Of a stretch of 21,613 nucleotides of DNA, positions 1 through 6,605 are shown piece after piece. The notes under the pieces were generated by a model that was not told where the DNA came from, made no database searches, and saw nothing but the letters and a program-made list of their open reading frames with translations. How positions within the stretch are numbered: the first letter of the stretch is position 1; the number at the start of each line of letters is the position of its first letter. The translations under genes were made by a program, and so were the position numbers. Origin of the DNA: Nitrospirota bacterium (GTDB taxonomy: Bacteria > Nitrospirota > Nitrospiria > Nitrospirales > Nitrospiraceae); contig JACQCB010000084.1 in the NCBI GenBank assembly GCA_016201805.1, positions 1 to 21,613 on the forward strand, in the 5' to 3' direction.

Positions 1-1851
1 CGGGATGCCATCAACTCGGCCGGCGGGAGCGTCACGGCCTCCATCGTGAGCGCCGGGGCCGGCTCCACTCCCTACCGGCTGGTCCTGTCCGCCAATACGC
101 CAGGCGCCAGCAACGCCATCACGATTACGAACAACAATACGACCCTCGACTTTACGAACAAGAAGATCGAAAACGCCTATGCGGCGACGACCAACAGCTA
201 TGCCGGGACCGCCTCTTCCAACGCCGGAACTGCCTACACGGGGACGACCAATAAAACATTTTTGGCAAAAATTGTAACAGGAGGGGCGGCCGGGGTCGCG
301 ACCTACAAGTATTCGATCGACGGCGGCATCACCTATCTTGGCGCCAACGGGGCCACCTATAACGGCTCGAATGCGATTACGACCCAAGGCACTCTGACGA
401 ACTACATCGACAGTGCAGTTGCTTCAAACTCGACCAACGAGGGTGTCCAGATCGCGTTCGGCGCCGGCACCCTGGCCGCAGACGATAGCTTTACCGTCAA
501 TGTTTATAACCCGACGATGCAAGCCGCCCAGGATGCGGTCGTCAAGATCGACAATACGACGGTCACCCGGTCCTCCAATACCATCACGGATGCGATTCAG
601 GGCGTCACGATGAACCTGACGCAGGTGGACACGTCCAATGCCGTGACGCTCAGCGTCGCCACGGACACGTCCGGCCTCAGCGAGAAAATCAAAAATTTCG
701 TCAATTCCTACAACGATGTGAATGCGTTCTTGGCGGATCAGCTTAAATATGACCCTAAGACAAAGAAGGGTGGCACCCTCCTGTCCGACTCCTCGATCCG
801 GACAGTCCAGGCCCTACTCAGGAACGTCATCAGCAACGGCATTCCCGGTCTGACGACAGGGAAGATGAACCTCTCGCAGATCGGGATCACCTCGGACAGC
901 AAGACCGGCACGCTGAAAGTGAACGATGCCACCCTCTCGGCGGCAATCTCTTCCGATCCGGACGGGATCAAGCGGCTGTTTCTGGGGATCGGCACGCCGA
1001 GCAATTCGGCCATCGCCTTCAACAGTCTGACCGCCAAGACCGGGGCTGGGACCTATGGGATCGCGCTCACGATTGCCCCCCAGAAGGCCGGCCTGGGCGG
1101 ATCGTCGGATGCGACCATGCAGAACATTTCCTCCACCGGTCTGACCAGCGCCGAAGTGCTGTCCTTCACATACAGCAGCAACTACACGGAGACCTCTCCC
1201 GCAACGACTTCCTTCGCCGTCACGCTGACGGCAGGGTCGAAGATCAACGACGTGGTGAGCGTGTTGAACAGCGCCTTTGCGACGCAGAAAGTCGGGCTCT
1301 CGGCCTCCAACGACAATAGTAGCGGAAAACTCAAGATCACCTCGACCGATTATGGGAAGGATATCCGTTTTACCGTCATCTCCGATCAAGGAGGGGTGAC
1401 CCAGACGGGAATCGGCACGACGATCAGAACGGCCCAGGGAGTGAACATTGCCGGGACGATCAACGACCATTCGGCAACGGGAAAAGGCAAGGTCCTGACC
1501 AGCAGCTCAGGCTTTGCCGAGGACGGGCTGAGCATCAGTTCCGAAACGACGACGACGGGACTCTTCGGGACGATCGCCGTTTCGCGTGGAGTGGGCGATC
1601 AGTTGGTTGCCAAACTGGGCGGCTATACCGATCCGAAATCGGGTATTTTCGCGACGAAGACCACGGGCTTGCAAGCCAGCATCGATCGCTTGTCCGAGAG
1701 CATCAAGAAAATTAACGCTCAGGCGACCAACGAGGGGGAGCGGCTGCGCAAGCAATTGATCCGACTCGAAAGCGTCATGGCACAGTTTCAGGCGTCGAGT
1801 AATTATCTGACCAATCAACTGAGCAAGCTTCCGTCGTACTCAACCAAGTAG
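1..1851 (+). CDS. fliD: Flagellar filament cap / hook-associated protein 2 (FliD), 5' truncated by window edge
   Basis: FliD forms the cap at the flagellar tip that helps exported flagellin subunits assemble. The reading frame is open from base 1, so the gene starts outside the window; the GTG at 46 is internal. The first residues visible (RDAINSAGG..VTASIV, then YRLVLSANTPGASNAITI) match the conserved FliD core. Next comes an Ala/Thr/Gly-rich insert (roughly bases 170-510) like those in the exposed variable domain; bases 240-285 are AT-rich compared with the surroundings. The C-terminal end is the typical FliD coiled coil (LSESIKKINAQATNEGERLR, then LESVMAQFQASSNYLTNQLS). fliS and a FliT-like gene follow, the usual order. 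The family call is firm; the insert is not assigned. Confidence 0.93.
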   Translation, partial: RDAINSAGGSVTASIVSAGAGSTPYRLVLSANTPGASNAITITNNNTTLDFTNKKIENAYAATTNSYAGTASSNAGTAYTGTTNKTFLAKIVTGGAAGVATYKYSIDGGITYLGANGATYNGSNAITTQGTLTNYIDSAVASNSTNEGVQIAFGAGTLAADDSFTVNVYNPTMQAAQDAVVKIDNTTVTRSSNTITDAIQGVTMNLTQVDTSNAVTLSVATDTSGLSEKIKNFVNSYNDVNAFLADQLKYDPKTKKGGTLLSDSSIRTVQALLRNVISNGIPGLTTGKMNLSQIGITSDSKTGTLKVNDATLSAAISSDPDGIKRLFLGIGTPSNSAIAFNSLTAKTGAGTYGIALTIAPQKAGLGGSSDATMQNISSTGLTSAEVLSFTYSSNYTETSPATTSFAVTLTAGSKINDVVSVLNSAFATQKVGLSASNDNSSGKLKITSTDYGKDIRFTVISDQGGVTQTGIGTTIRTAQGVNIAGTINDHSATGKGKVLTSSSGFAEDGLSISSETTTTGLFGTIAVSRGVGDQLVAKLGGYTDPKSGIFATKTTGLQASIDRLSESIKKINAQATNEGERLRKQLIRLESVMAQFQASSNYLTNQLSKLPSYSTK

Positions 1852-1882
1852 GATGCAAAGGATAAGGGGATAACGGGGGAAC

Positions 1883-2330
1883 ATGACAAACCATTTGAAC
1901 GCGAATGTCTATCAACACAGCCAAATCAGCTCTGCCGATCCTGTCGAGTTGATCGTCTTGCTCTACGACGGCACGATCCCAAGAGATGGCCAAAGGCAAT
2001 CACTTGGCCTCCGGCATCGCCCTCTATCGGGCACTGGCGATCCTGGCGGAGTTGCGTAAATCGCTGAACATGCAAGATGGCGGGGAAGTGGCGGTGAATC
2101 TGGACCGCCTCTACCTGTTCATGCACGAGGAACTGGTACAGGGGAATCTGGAACGAAAGCCCGAACGCCTCGACAAGGTGTTGCCGATGCTCTTGGACTT
2201 GCGCGAAGCCTGGGGAGAGATCGCCAACCAGGCCAAGGCGGTGGTTGCAGCAGCGGCGTCGGCCGGTGCAGCGGGGGCTGCGGCCTATCGTGGAGCTTCG
2301 GAATCGGCCGGTCTGGCCATCAAAGCGTAA
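1883..2330 (+). CDS. fliS: Flagellin export chaperone FliS, with apparent +1 frameshift
   Basis: FliS binds flagellin in the cytoplasm and delivers it to the flagellar export gate. The start ATG at 1883 follows a GGGGGAAC ribosome site. The first frame gives NVYQHSQISSADPVELIVLL and then YDGTI, the FliS N-terminal signature, and then runs out of frame. The rest (EMAKGNHLASGIALYRALAI, then GGEVAVNLDRLYLFMHEELV, LLDLREAW) lies in the next frame and is open from before 1986 to 2330. Removing one C from the CCC at 1978-1980 joins ATC to CAA GAG ATG GCC and restores a protein of about 148 residues, normal for FliS plus an Ala-rich tail. The fault may be a sequencing error or a real mutation. The ATG at 1986 alone would make a product lacking the first helix. 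Confidence 0.85.
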
Positions 2331-2339
2331 GGAGCACCG

Positions 2340-2729
2340 ATGGAACTCGCTCAGCTTGAGGAACGATACCGGCGGTTTATCGCCTTGATGGAGACGGGGG
2401 CGGCCGCCATCGAGCAGGAGGATGTCGAGGCGGTGGAAACTGTTGCCCAGGACTCGGCCGTCTTGCTGAGGGAACTTGAAACCGCCTGGGGCGAGGTGGA
2501 GCGGCTGAGCCACCAGGCCGGTTTGCCCCAGGATGAGGCGGCCTTGACGCGGCTGGACCTGCTGATGCGCGAGGCGCTGGGCCGTTCCGATCGCAACCAA
2601 CGCAGGGTCGAGCAGTGGGTCGGGCAGACGCAGGCCTCACTCCGCGCGATCGCCAAGGGAAGCGCAGCCCTGGCCGGCTACGGGGGCCTCGGCCGTCAGG
2701 GTGAGAGCCTCATGAACACCCAGGCTTAA
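2340..2729 (+). CDS. FliT/FlgN-like flagellar export chaperone
   Basis: This 129-residue, all-helical, acidic protein (MELAQLEERYRRFIALMETG at the N-terminus, later AWGEVERLSHQAGLPQDEAA) lies 9 bases after fliS, where fliT normally sits; fliT in turn follows fliD and fliS in many flagellar operons. FliT binds FliD and flagellar export or regulatory partners; FlgN does the same for hook-associated proteins. Both families diverge strongly, so the assignment rests on size, helical content and position. AAGGAG at 2330-2335 serves as the ribosome site, so translation is probably coupled to fliS. It ends with a Gly/Ala-rich tail. I cannot tell FliT from FlgN by eye. Confidence 0.6.
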   Translation: MELAQLEERYRRFIALMETGAAAIEQEDVEAVETVAQDSAVLLRELETAWGEVERLSHQAGLPQDEAALTRLDLLMREALGRSDRNQRRVEQWVGQTQASLRAIAKGSAALAGYGGLGRQGESLMNTQA

Positions 2730-2734
2730 ATAAG

Positions 2735-2785
2735 GTGAAGCGTTATTCGTGAAGCGTATCTCGTCTGACGCTTTCACGTTTCACG
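2735..2785 (+). repeat. Intergenic degenerate GTGAAGCG repeat with inverted arm
   Basis: Two direct copies of GTGAAGCGT (2735-2743 and 2749-2756, the second cut to GTGAAGCG) are followed by the inverted form ACGCTTTCACGTTTCACG (2768-2785), so the transcript could fold back on itself. No T-run follows, so it does not look like a terminator. A close relative lies at 13291-13314. The repeat ends six bases before the ribosome site of the next gene. Confidence 0.7.
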
Positions 2786-2798
2786 GGTTCGAGGAGTT

Positions 2799-2999
2799 AT
2801 GGGCATCGACTTCGGCCAGATTCATAACTTGGTGCGGACGTACCAGCGCGTCCTGGATTTGGACACCCCCAGTTCGTCTCATGCCGAGCAAGCGGCTCAC
2901 GAGGACGATCGGGTCTCCATCTCGGAGGAGGCGCGTCTCCTGAGAAACCCCGACAAACATCAGGTCAAGAAGCCGGACCCGCCCGATACCGGCCGTTGA
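2799..2999 (+). CDS. Small flagellar-locus protein resembling the N-terminal half of FlgM
   Basis: This hydrophilic protein of 66 residues begins MGIDFGQIHNLVRTYQRVL and has DDRVSISEEARLL near residues 36-48. FlgM anti-sigma-28 proteins have the same outline: an I-x-N-L-V-x-x-Y start and a VS(L/I)S-x-EA motif before the sigma-binding helices. Here the protein ends after a charged, Pro-rich tail, so the C-terminal helices that bind sigma-28 are missing. I see no continuation in other frames. GAGGAG sits just two bases before the ATG. It lies directly after the fliD-fliS-fliT genes. It could be a divergent FlgM-like protein, an export-related peptide or an unrelated small protein; I do not claim anti-sigma activity. 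Confidence 0.55.
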   Translation: MGIDFGQIHNLVRTYQRVLDLDTPSSSHAEQAAHEDDRVSISEEARLLRNPDKHQVKKPDPPDTGR

Positions 3000-3034
3000 G
3001 CCAAGGCCATGGGACAGGGCAGACCACGTCTCTC

Positions 3035-3158
3035 ATGCGATGCCGGGTCCATGCGAAGCTCAGCACCCGGCAAATATTACCCTTCGCATCAGTCCTTCAC
3101 CATGCCGGCGGCCTCTGCCTTGACGGAAATCAGGCTCTGGGCCGGTCGGCGTCGGCAT
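3035..3158 (+). other. Structured non-coding region with interleaved perfect stems, upstream of the diguanylate cyclase gene
   Basis: Stem A pairs TGCCGGGT (3041-3048) with ACCCGGCA (3065-3072), 8 perfect pairs. Stem B pairs ATGCGAAG (3051-3058) with CTTCGCAT (3082-3089), 8 perfect pairs. The order A-B-A'-B' means the two form a pseudoknot or exclude each other. A third stem pairs ATGCCGGCG (3102-3110) with CGTCGGCAT (3150-3158), with one G-T pair. The surrounding frame is open but its translation is not protein-like. Function unknown. Confidence 0.45.
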
Positions 3159-3175
3159 TTCCCCTCGCTGCTGTC

Positions 3176-3191
3176 TGGCACGCTCCTTGAA
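3176..3191 (+). promoter_or_regulatory. Candidate sigma-54 promoter (one mismatch)
   Basis: TGGCACG-CTCC-TTGAA matches the TGGCACG-N4-TTGCW consensus except that the -12 C is an A. It lies 70 bases before the cyclase start, with the expected transcription start near 3201. Sigma-54 often drives middle flagellar genes. The mismatch is at an important base, so this stays a candidate. Confidence 0.35.
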
Positions 3192-3200
3192 CCCTTCCCC

Positions 3201-3247
3201 GGCGCAGGGAACAAATTGCCTGCGCCAACCCGCGCCTGGTCGGCGCG
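3201..3247 (+). other. Two tandem GC-rich hairpins in the 5' leader of the cyclase gene
   Basis: GGCGCAGG (3201-3208) pairs perfectly with CCTGCGCC (3219-3226) over a 10-base loop, and CGCGCC (3231-3236) pairs with GGCGCG (3242-3247) over a 5-base loop. The ribosome site GGGAGGG starts about three bases later. There is no T-run, so this is not an ordinary terminator; it could affect mRNA stability or translation. Confidence 0.45.
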
Positions 3248-3260
3248 AAGGGAGGGTCCC

Positions 3261-4781
3261 ATGAGAGCCACGACAACCGATTCCATCCGTGTCCTTGTGT
3301 TGAGCGCAGACGAAGACCTGCGCCGGGCCCTTCATCTGCGAACGGCGCGGGCAGGGTATGCGGTGGAGGCCGTCGCAACGGAAGACGAACTTCTGAGCCA
3401 GGTGACCCGCCGGTCCGCCGAGGCCGTGCTCTGCCACGTCCAGGAACAAGGCGACGGGACTCTGGCCCTCTTGCACCGGTTGCGGGAACGCCAGTGCGAT
3501 GCCTGTTTGGTTCTCATCGGCCCCGATCTCGGCGCCGAACGGACCGCCGCGCTGCTGCGTGCCGGCGCATTCGACTATCTCACCAGCCCGGTGAAAACGG
3601 GCCGGCTGAAAGACGCGCTCCGGCAGGGCCTGGAGGTCCGCCGCTCCTTCATTCAGGTCCGTGAGCTCTCCGACAAGCTGAAAACGGCCAACCAAGACCT
3701 CTCGCACGAACGGGACGGCTTGCAGCGATGGAATCACAACTTGGTCTTGCTGAACGAGCTCAGCCAGGCCTTCGCCGGCACGTTGGATGCGGATGAGATC
3801 GTGCAGATGGTCGGGGATCGGCTGACGAAGATTCTCAACGTCGACGTGCTCGGGCTCCTGTGGTTTCAGCCGCGCCGTGTGTGGGTCCATGCCTCGGGAT
3901 CCATCGACGAGGGGTTGGTGGAGCAGGTTCGTCAGGCGTTGCTGGCCGAGGGCGACGGCCTCGGGACGGAGCGCCGGAGGAAGAAGCAGTCGGCCGGCGC
4001 GTCGGAGCAGCCCGTGCACCGGCTGCTGGTCTGGCCGGTTGAAACGCTCGAGGTCCCGCTGATGGTGGCGAAGGAGCGGATGGGGCTGATACGCCTGCAG
4101 CGCATGCAGGGGGAGCCCTTCGATGCCTATCAGGTGGAGTTGATCAAGGCCGTGGTGACGTCGCTGTCCCTGGCGATTCGGAACGCCCACACGCACAGCC
4201 AGGTCCAGAACCTTGCCATGACGGACGGCCTCACCAATCTGTTGAACCGGCGGGCCTTCTCGAACATTCTCGCCCGCGAGTTCAAAGAAGCCGAGCGGTA
4301 CCGGACGCCGCTGTGCCTGATCATGGCCGACGTGGACCATTTCAAGCGGATCAACGACCGGTTCGGCCATCCGGTCGGAGACCGGCTGCTCAAGGAAGTG
4401 GCCGCCTTGTTCGGACAGGCCGTCCGTTCCGTGGACGTCGTGACACGGTTCGGCGGCGAGGAGTTTGCGGTTATCCTGCCCCGGACCGATGCGATGCAGG
4501 CCCTGGTCCTGGCCAACCGCATCCGGGAGGCGATCGAGCGGCATGTCTTCACGGTCAACGGTTCGCGGATCGGCCTGACCGTCAGCATGGGGGTCGCCCA
4601 GATTCCCGACCCGCAGGTCGGGACCATGGATGAATTTGTGGCCATGTCCGACGCCTTGCTCTATCAGGCAAAGTCGAGCGGGCGGAATCGCGTGGAAGCG
4701 GCCCGGCCGGCTGCGGCCTTGGTGGCCGATGCCGCGCTCTGCGCCCAAAGCGCACCGGCCTCCACGGCGAATGTCTGGTGA
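3261..4781 (+). CDS. Diguanylate cyclase with degenerate receiver, GAF-like and GGDEF domains
   Basis: The protein of 506 residues makes cyclic di-GMP from two GTP. Residues about 10-125 are receiver-like but degenerate: the phosphoacceptor Asp is replaced by His59 (AVLCHVQEQ) and the conserved Lys by Ser109 (YLTSPV), so normal phosphorylation is unlikely. A short coiled coil (about 128-155) and a GAF-like domain (about 165-312) follow. The GGDEF domain runs from TDGLTNLLNRRAF (321) to about 477, with an intact GGEEF active site at 398-402 and an RSVD inhibitory site at 389-392, five residues before it, which suggests product inhibition. The frame stays open upstream to 3009, but ATG 3261 follows GGGAGGG and begins the receiver fold, so I chose it. 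The stop overlaps the PilZ gene. Confidence 0.9.
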   Translation: MRATTTDSIRVLVLSADEDLRRALHLRTARAGYAVEAVATEDELLSQVTRRSAEAVLCHVQEQGDGTLALLHRLRERQCDACLVLIGPDLGAERTAALLRAGAFDYLTSPVKTGRLKDALRQGLEVRRSFIQVRELSDKLKTANQDLSHERDGLQRWNHNLVLLNELSQAFAGTLDADEIVQMVGDRLTKILNVDVLGLLWFQPRRVWVHASGSIDEGLVEQVRQALLAEGDGLGTERRRKKQSAGASEQPVHRLLVWPVETLEVPLMVAKERMGLIRLQRMQGEPFDAYQVELIKAVVTSLSLAIRNAHTHSQVQNLAMTDGLTNLLNRRAFSNILAREFKEAERYRTPLCLIMADVDHFKRINDRFGHPVGDRLLKEVAALFGQAVRSVDVVTRFGGEEFAVILPRTDAMQALVLANRIREAIERHVFTVNGSRIGLTVSMGVAQIPDPQVGTMDEFVAMSDALLYQAKSSGRNRVEAARPAAALVADAALCAQSAPASTANVW

Positions 4782-5374
4782 CGTCGATGGGAAAAAACAC
4801 CGCAAGCCAGAGCGATGAACGGCGGGACCTTGTCCGCATCGACGACAAGCTCTTGCTCGAATACAACCTCGTGGGGGAGGCGCCGCAGGCCCCGCGTTGC
4901 GAGACCGAACAACAGACGGACGAGGCGATCGCCGCCTTCATCGCCAGGCCCACGACGGAATTGTTTGCCGGCGCGGCGGCGAACGAGACGGAAACCGTGC
5001 TGAGGCCGTGGCTGACGAAGCTGGACTGGGTCATGGCGCTGGTTCTGAAGACCCTCGCCAAAATGAGCCCGCAGGCCCTGGCGATGCCACGACTGACCGA
5101 CGTCAACGTCAGCGGCGGCGGACTGTCTTTCGCAACGGAGCGGTTGGTGAAGAAACATGACCAACTGGAGATCCGGCTCATTCTGCCGCCGTTTGTCCCC
5201 ATCCTGGCGACGGTGGAGGTCATCCGGGTGGCCCCCGCCAAGCCAGAAGCGACGGGGCAAATCGTGGCGACGCGTTTTGCTTCCATCAGGTCGGAGGACC
5301 GGGAGTGTCTCATCCGTCACGTCTTGAAGGTGCAGGCGGAACGGCTGCGCAGCCGCCGACTCAGCAGTGTTTAG
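4778..5374 (+). CDS. PilZ-domain cyclic di-GMP receptor with long internal helical insert
   Basis: PilZ proteins bind cyclic di-GMP and pass the signal to motility or surface functions. Both ligand motifs are present: RxxxR as RDLVR (residues 16-20) and NxSxxG as NVSGGG (110-115), followed by typical strands (LEIRLILPPFVPILATVEVI). In an ordinary PilZ domain the two motifs lie closer together; here about 90 residues, largely helical, separate them. This recalls the atypical PilZ layout with an inserted long helix (the tetrameric XCC6012 type), although that type has lost the ligand motifs. The GTG start at 4778 overlaps the cyclase stop codon (GTGA), implying translational coupling; ATG 4787 is an alternative. 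The stop TAG lies within the end of the repeat at 5371-5623. Confidence 0.82.
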   Translation: MTSMGKNTASQSDERRDLVRIDDKLLLEYNLVGEAPQAPRCETEQQTDEAIAAFIARPTTELFAGAAANETETVLRPWLTKLDWVMALVLKTLAKMSPQALAMPRLTDVNVSGGGLSFATERLVKKHDQLEIRLILPPFVPILATVEVIRVAPAKPEATGQIVATRFASIRSEDRECLIRHVLKVQAERLRSRRLSSV

Positions 5375-5623
5375 CAGGATGTTGAAAAAGTCCGCCAGCT
5401 TTGTTCTCGCGTCGCTTCGAGGCTCGACGTACCGCAAAGAGTACGACTCGCCTCTTCGCTCGCTGCGGCCGCGTGCGTGGATAAGGCGCGTCTTGGCGCG
5501 CCGGGGTGGGCGGGTGAGAAGTCGGTCTTTTTGACCATCCTGCGGGCTCTTTTCAGATCGTCATCGACTCGCTGCACTCTCACCTTCCACGGTCGAGAAA
5601 ATAGTTTTTCAACAGTCTGTTAA
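5371..5623. repeat. MITE-like dispersed intergenic element with imperfect terminal inverted repeats
   Basis: The left end TTAGCAGGATGTTGAAAAA (5371-5389) matches the reverse complement of the right end (5605-5623) at 16 of 19 bases. An inner copy at 5528-5543 is also inverted relative to the left end (14 of 16), giving a nested core of about 170 bp. The interior is GC-rich with a small GTAC..GTAC hairpin and holds no convincing gene. From memory, elements starting GCAGGATGTTGAAAAAGTCC are common between genes in Nitrospira-like genomes. It lies between convergent genes and supplies both stop codons. No transposase is encoded. Confidence 0.75.
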
Positions 5624-6522
5624 ATGGGCTGCGGCGCAGCCGGTTCATTCAACTGGAGCATGAGCGCATCGGCGATGCGGTTGAAGGCGGCGGCGGCCGG
5701 CGATTCCGGCGCCTGGTCGACGACGGGAAGGAAGCTGCGGACCGACCGCTCCACGGCCTCGTCGTCAGGAACGTCGCCCAGCACGGTCAGATCTCCTCCG
5801 ACGTATTTCTGAAGCAGTTTCCTGAGCTGCAGCGTGTTGACTCGCGATCGTCCGGAGACCCGGTTGAGGATCAGGCAGGGGCGGAAACTCTTCAAGGCCT
5901 CCTCCACGAGTGCCCGGCCCGCCGCGTCGGTCTTGCCGGCCACCTCCAGCACTTCTTCGACGCTGCTGAAGTCCCGGTCGGAAAGCGCATCGGACATGGC
6001 ATCGCGCGCCAGAAACGCCGAGAGCACGCGCCGGATGGCCGCCAGTTTGATAAAGCGATACAGATCCAGCACGGAGGTGGGGTCCGGGGTGGCCACGGCC
6101 AACTGCCGGTCGGCCATCAGAAAGAAGTCCAAGGCATGGTAACTGGTGCCGGCCCCGACATCCACGACGACCAGATCGGCGTCCACCTCCTTGAGACGCC
6201 GGATCAGCCGCTTTTTCTTCGCGTAGGGCATGTTGGCCGTGGCGAGCGTCTCGCCGGTTCCGACGATGAGCCGGAGCCCCGGACAGATCTCCAGAGGTTG
6301 TGCCACCGCCTCCAGCGAGTCCACGCGCCGGCTCAGAAAGTCGGTCAGGGTGAGGAGCGGATGGAAGAGCCCGAAGAGGATGTGCAGGTCGGCTCCACCG
6401 ACGTCTAAATCCGCCAGGATGACCCGCTTCCCGCGGCGGGCCAGCAACACCGCCAGATTGCCGGCCACGACGCTCTTGCCCACGCCCCCTTTGCCTGACG
6501 CCACCGAGATGATCGTTGCCAT
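5620..6522 (-). CDS. MinD/ParA-family ATPase, FlhG (FleN)-like
   Basis: FlhG/FleN-type ATPases control flagellar number and placement and work against the GTPase FlhF. The 300-residue protein has the deviant Walker A motif SGKGGVGKS (residues 9-17), the switch DLDVGGADLH (from D38) and a Walker B-type VVVDVGAGT (D121), all typical of MinD relatives; the DxGAG form fits FlhG. The middle contains a charged insert (about 165-205) unlike short MinD proteins. It is encoded opposite to its neighbours, between the cyclase-PilZ pair and the chemotaxis operon, with its own promoter. No flhF is visible. A related MinD-like protein of other motility systems is possible. The start ATG follows only a weak GGTG site and the predicted transcription start is very close, so translation could be nearly leaderless. 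Confidence 0.8.
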   Translation of the reverse strand: MATIISVASGKGGVGKSVVAGNLAVLLARRGKRVILADLDVGGADLHILFGLFHPLLTLTDFLSRRVDSLEAVAQPLEICPGLRLIVGTGETLATANMPYAKKKRLIRRLKEVDADLVVVDVGAGTSYHALDFFLMADRQLAVATPDPTSVLDLYRFIKLAAIRRVLSAFLARDAMSDALSDRDFSSVEEVLEVAGKTDAAGRALVEEALKSFRPCLILNRVSGRSRVNTLQLRKLLQKYVGGDLTVLGDVPDDEAVERSVRSFLPVVDQAPESPAAAAFNRIADALMLQLNEPAAPQPI

Positions 6523-6531
6523 AAGGCACCA

Positions 6532-6560
6532 ATTTTAAATGATAAATGTTGAATGTTCAA
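6532..6560 (-). promoter_or_regulatory. Candidate sigma-70 promoter of the MinD/FlhG-like gene
   Basis: On the minus strand TTGAAC (6560-6555) and TAAAAT (6537-6532) are separated by 17 bases, a fair match to TTGACA-N17-TATAAT. The predicted transcription start falls within a few bases of the ATG at 6522. The -35 box lies inside the palindrome at 6545-6576, so a protein bound there could control it. Confidence 0.4.
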
Positions 6561-6576
6561 TTCAACATTCAGCATT
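6545..6576. repeat. Near-perfect 32-bp palindrome in the divergent control region
   Basis: The sequence AATGTTGAATGTTCAA followed by TTCAACATTCAGCATT is its own reverse complement except for two mismatched pairs. It is AT-rich within GC-rich DNA and composed of TGTTGAA-like words, like the other short repeats of the window. It overlaps the candidate promoter for the leftward gene and lies 29 bases before the sigma-28-like site, so it could be an operator, or it may be just another degenerate repeat. Confidence 0.6.
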
Positions 6577-6605
6577 GACACTTTTTCCCACAGCCGGCCG
6601 GTGCC

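Noticed and set aside
1974..1990. Programmed +1 frameshifting in fliS
   Set aside because: ATC-CCA-AGA is not a known slippery site and no stimulatory structure is obvious; a single-base sequencing or mutation event is simpler.
2735..2785. A rho-independent terminator after the FliT-like gene
   Set aside because: The inverted repeat has a long loop and no T-run follows; it fits the dispersed repeat family instead.
3035..3250. A GEMM cyclic di-GMP riboswitch before the cyclase
   Set aside because: The conserved GEMM core sequences and tetraloop receptor are not seen; the stems are of another layout, so I report only an unassigned structured region.
3009..3260. An 84-residue N-terminal extension of the cyclase frame
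   Set aside because: The translation is not domain-like, has no ribosome site at its start, and covers the stems and the sigma-54-like site; ATG 3261 has a strong ribosome site and begins the receiver fold.
3060..4805. A 581-residue open frame antisense to the cyclase
   Set aside because: Same GC-driven antisense effect; low-complexity His/Arg/Pro-rich translation, while the plus strand has intact GAF and GGDEF domains.
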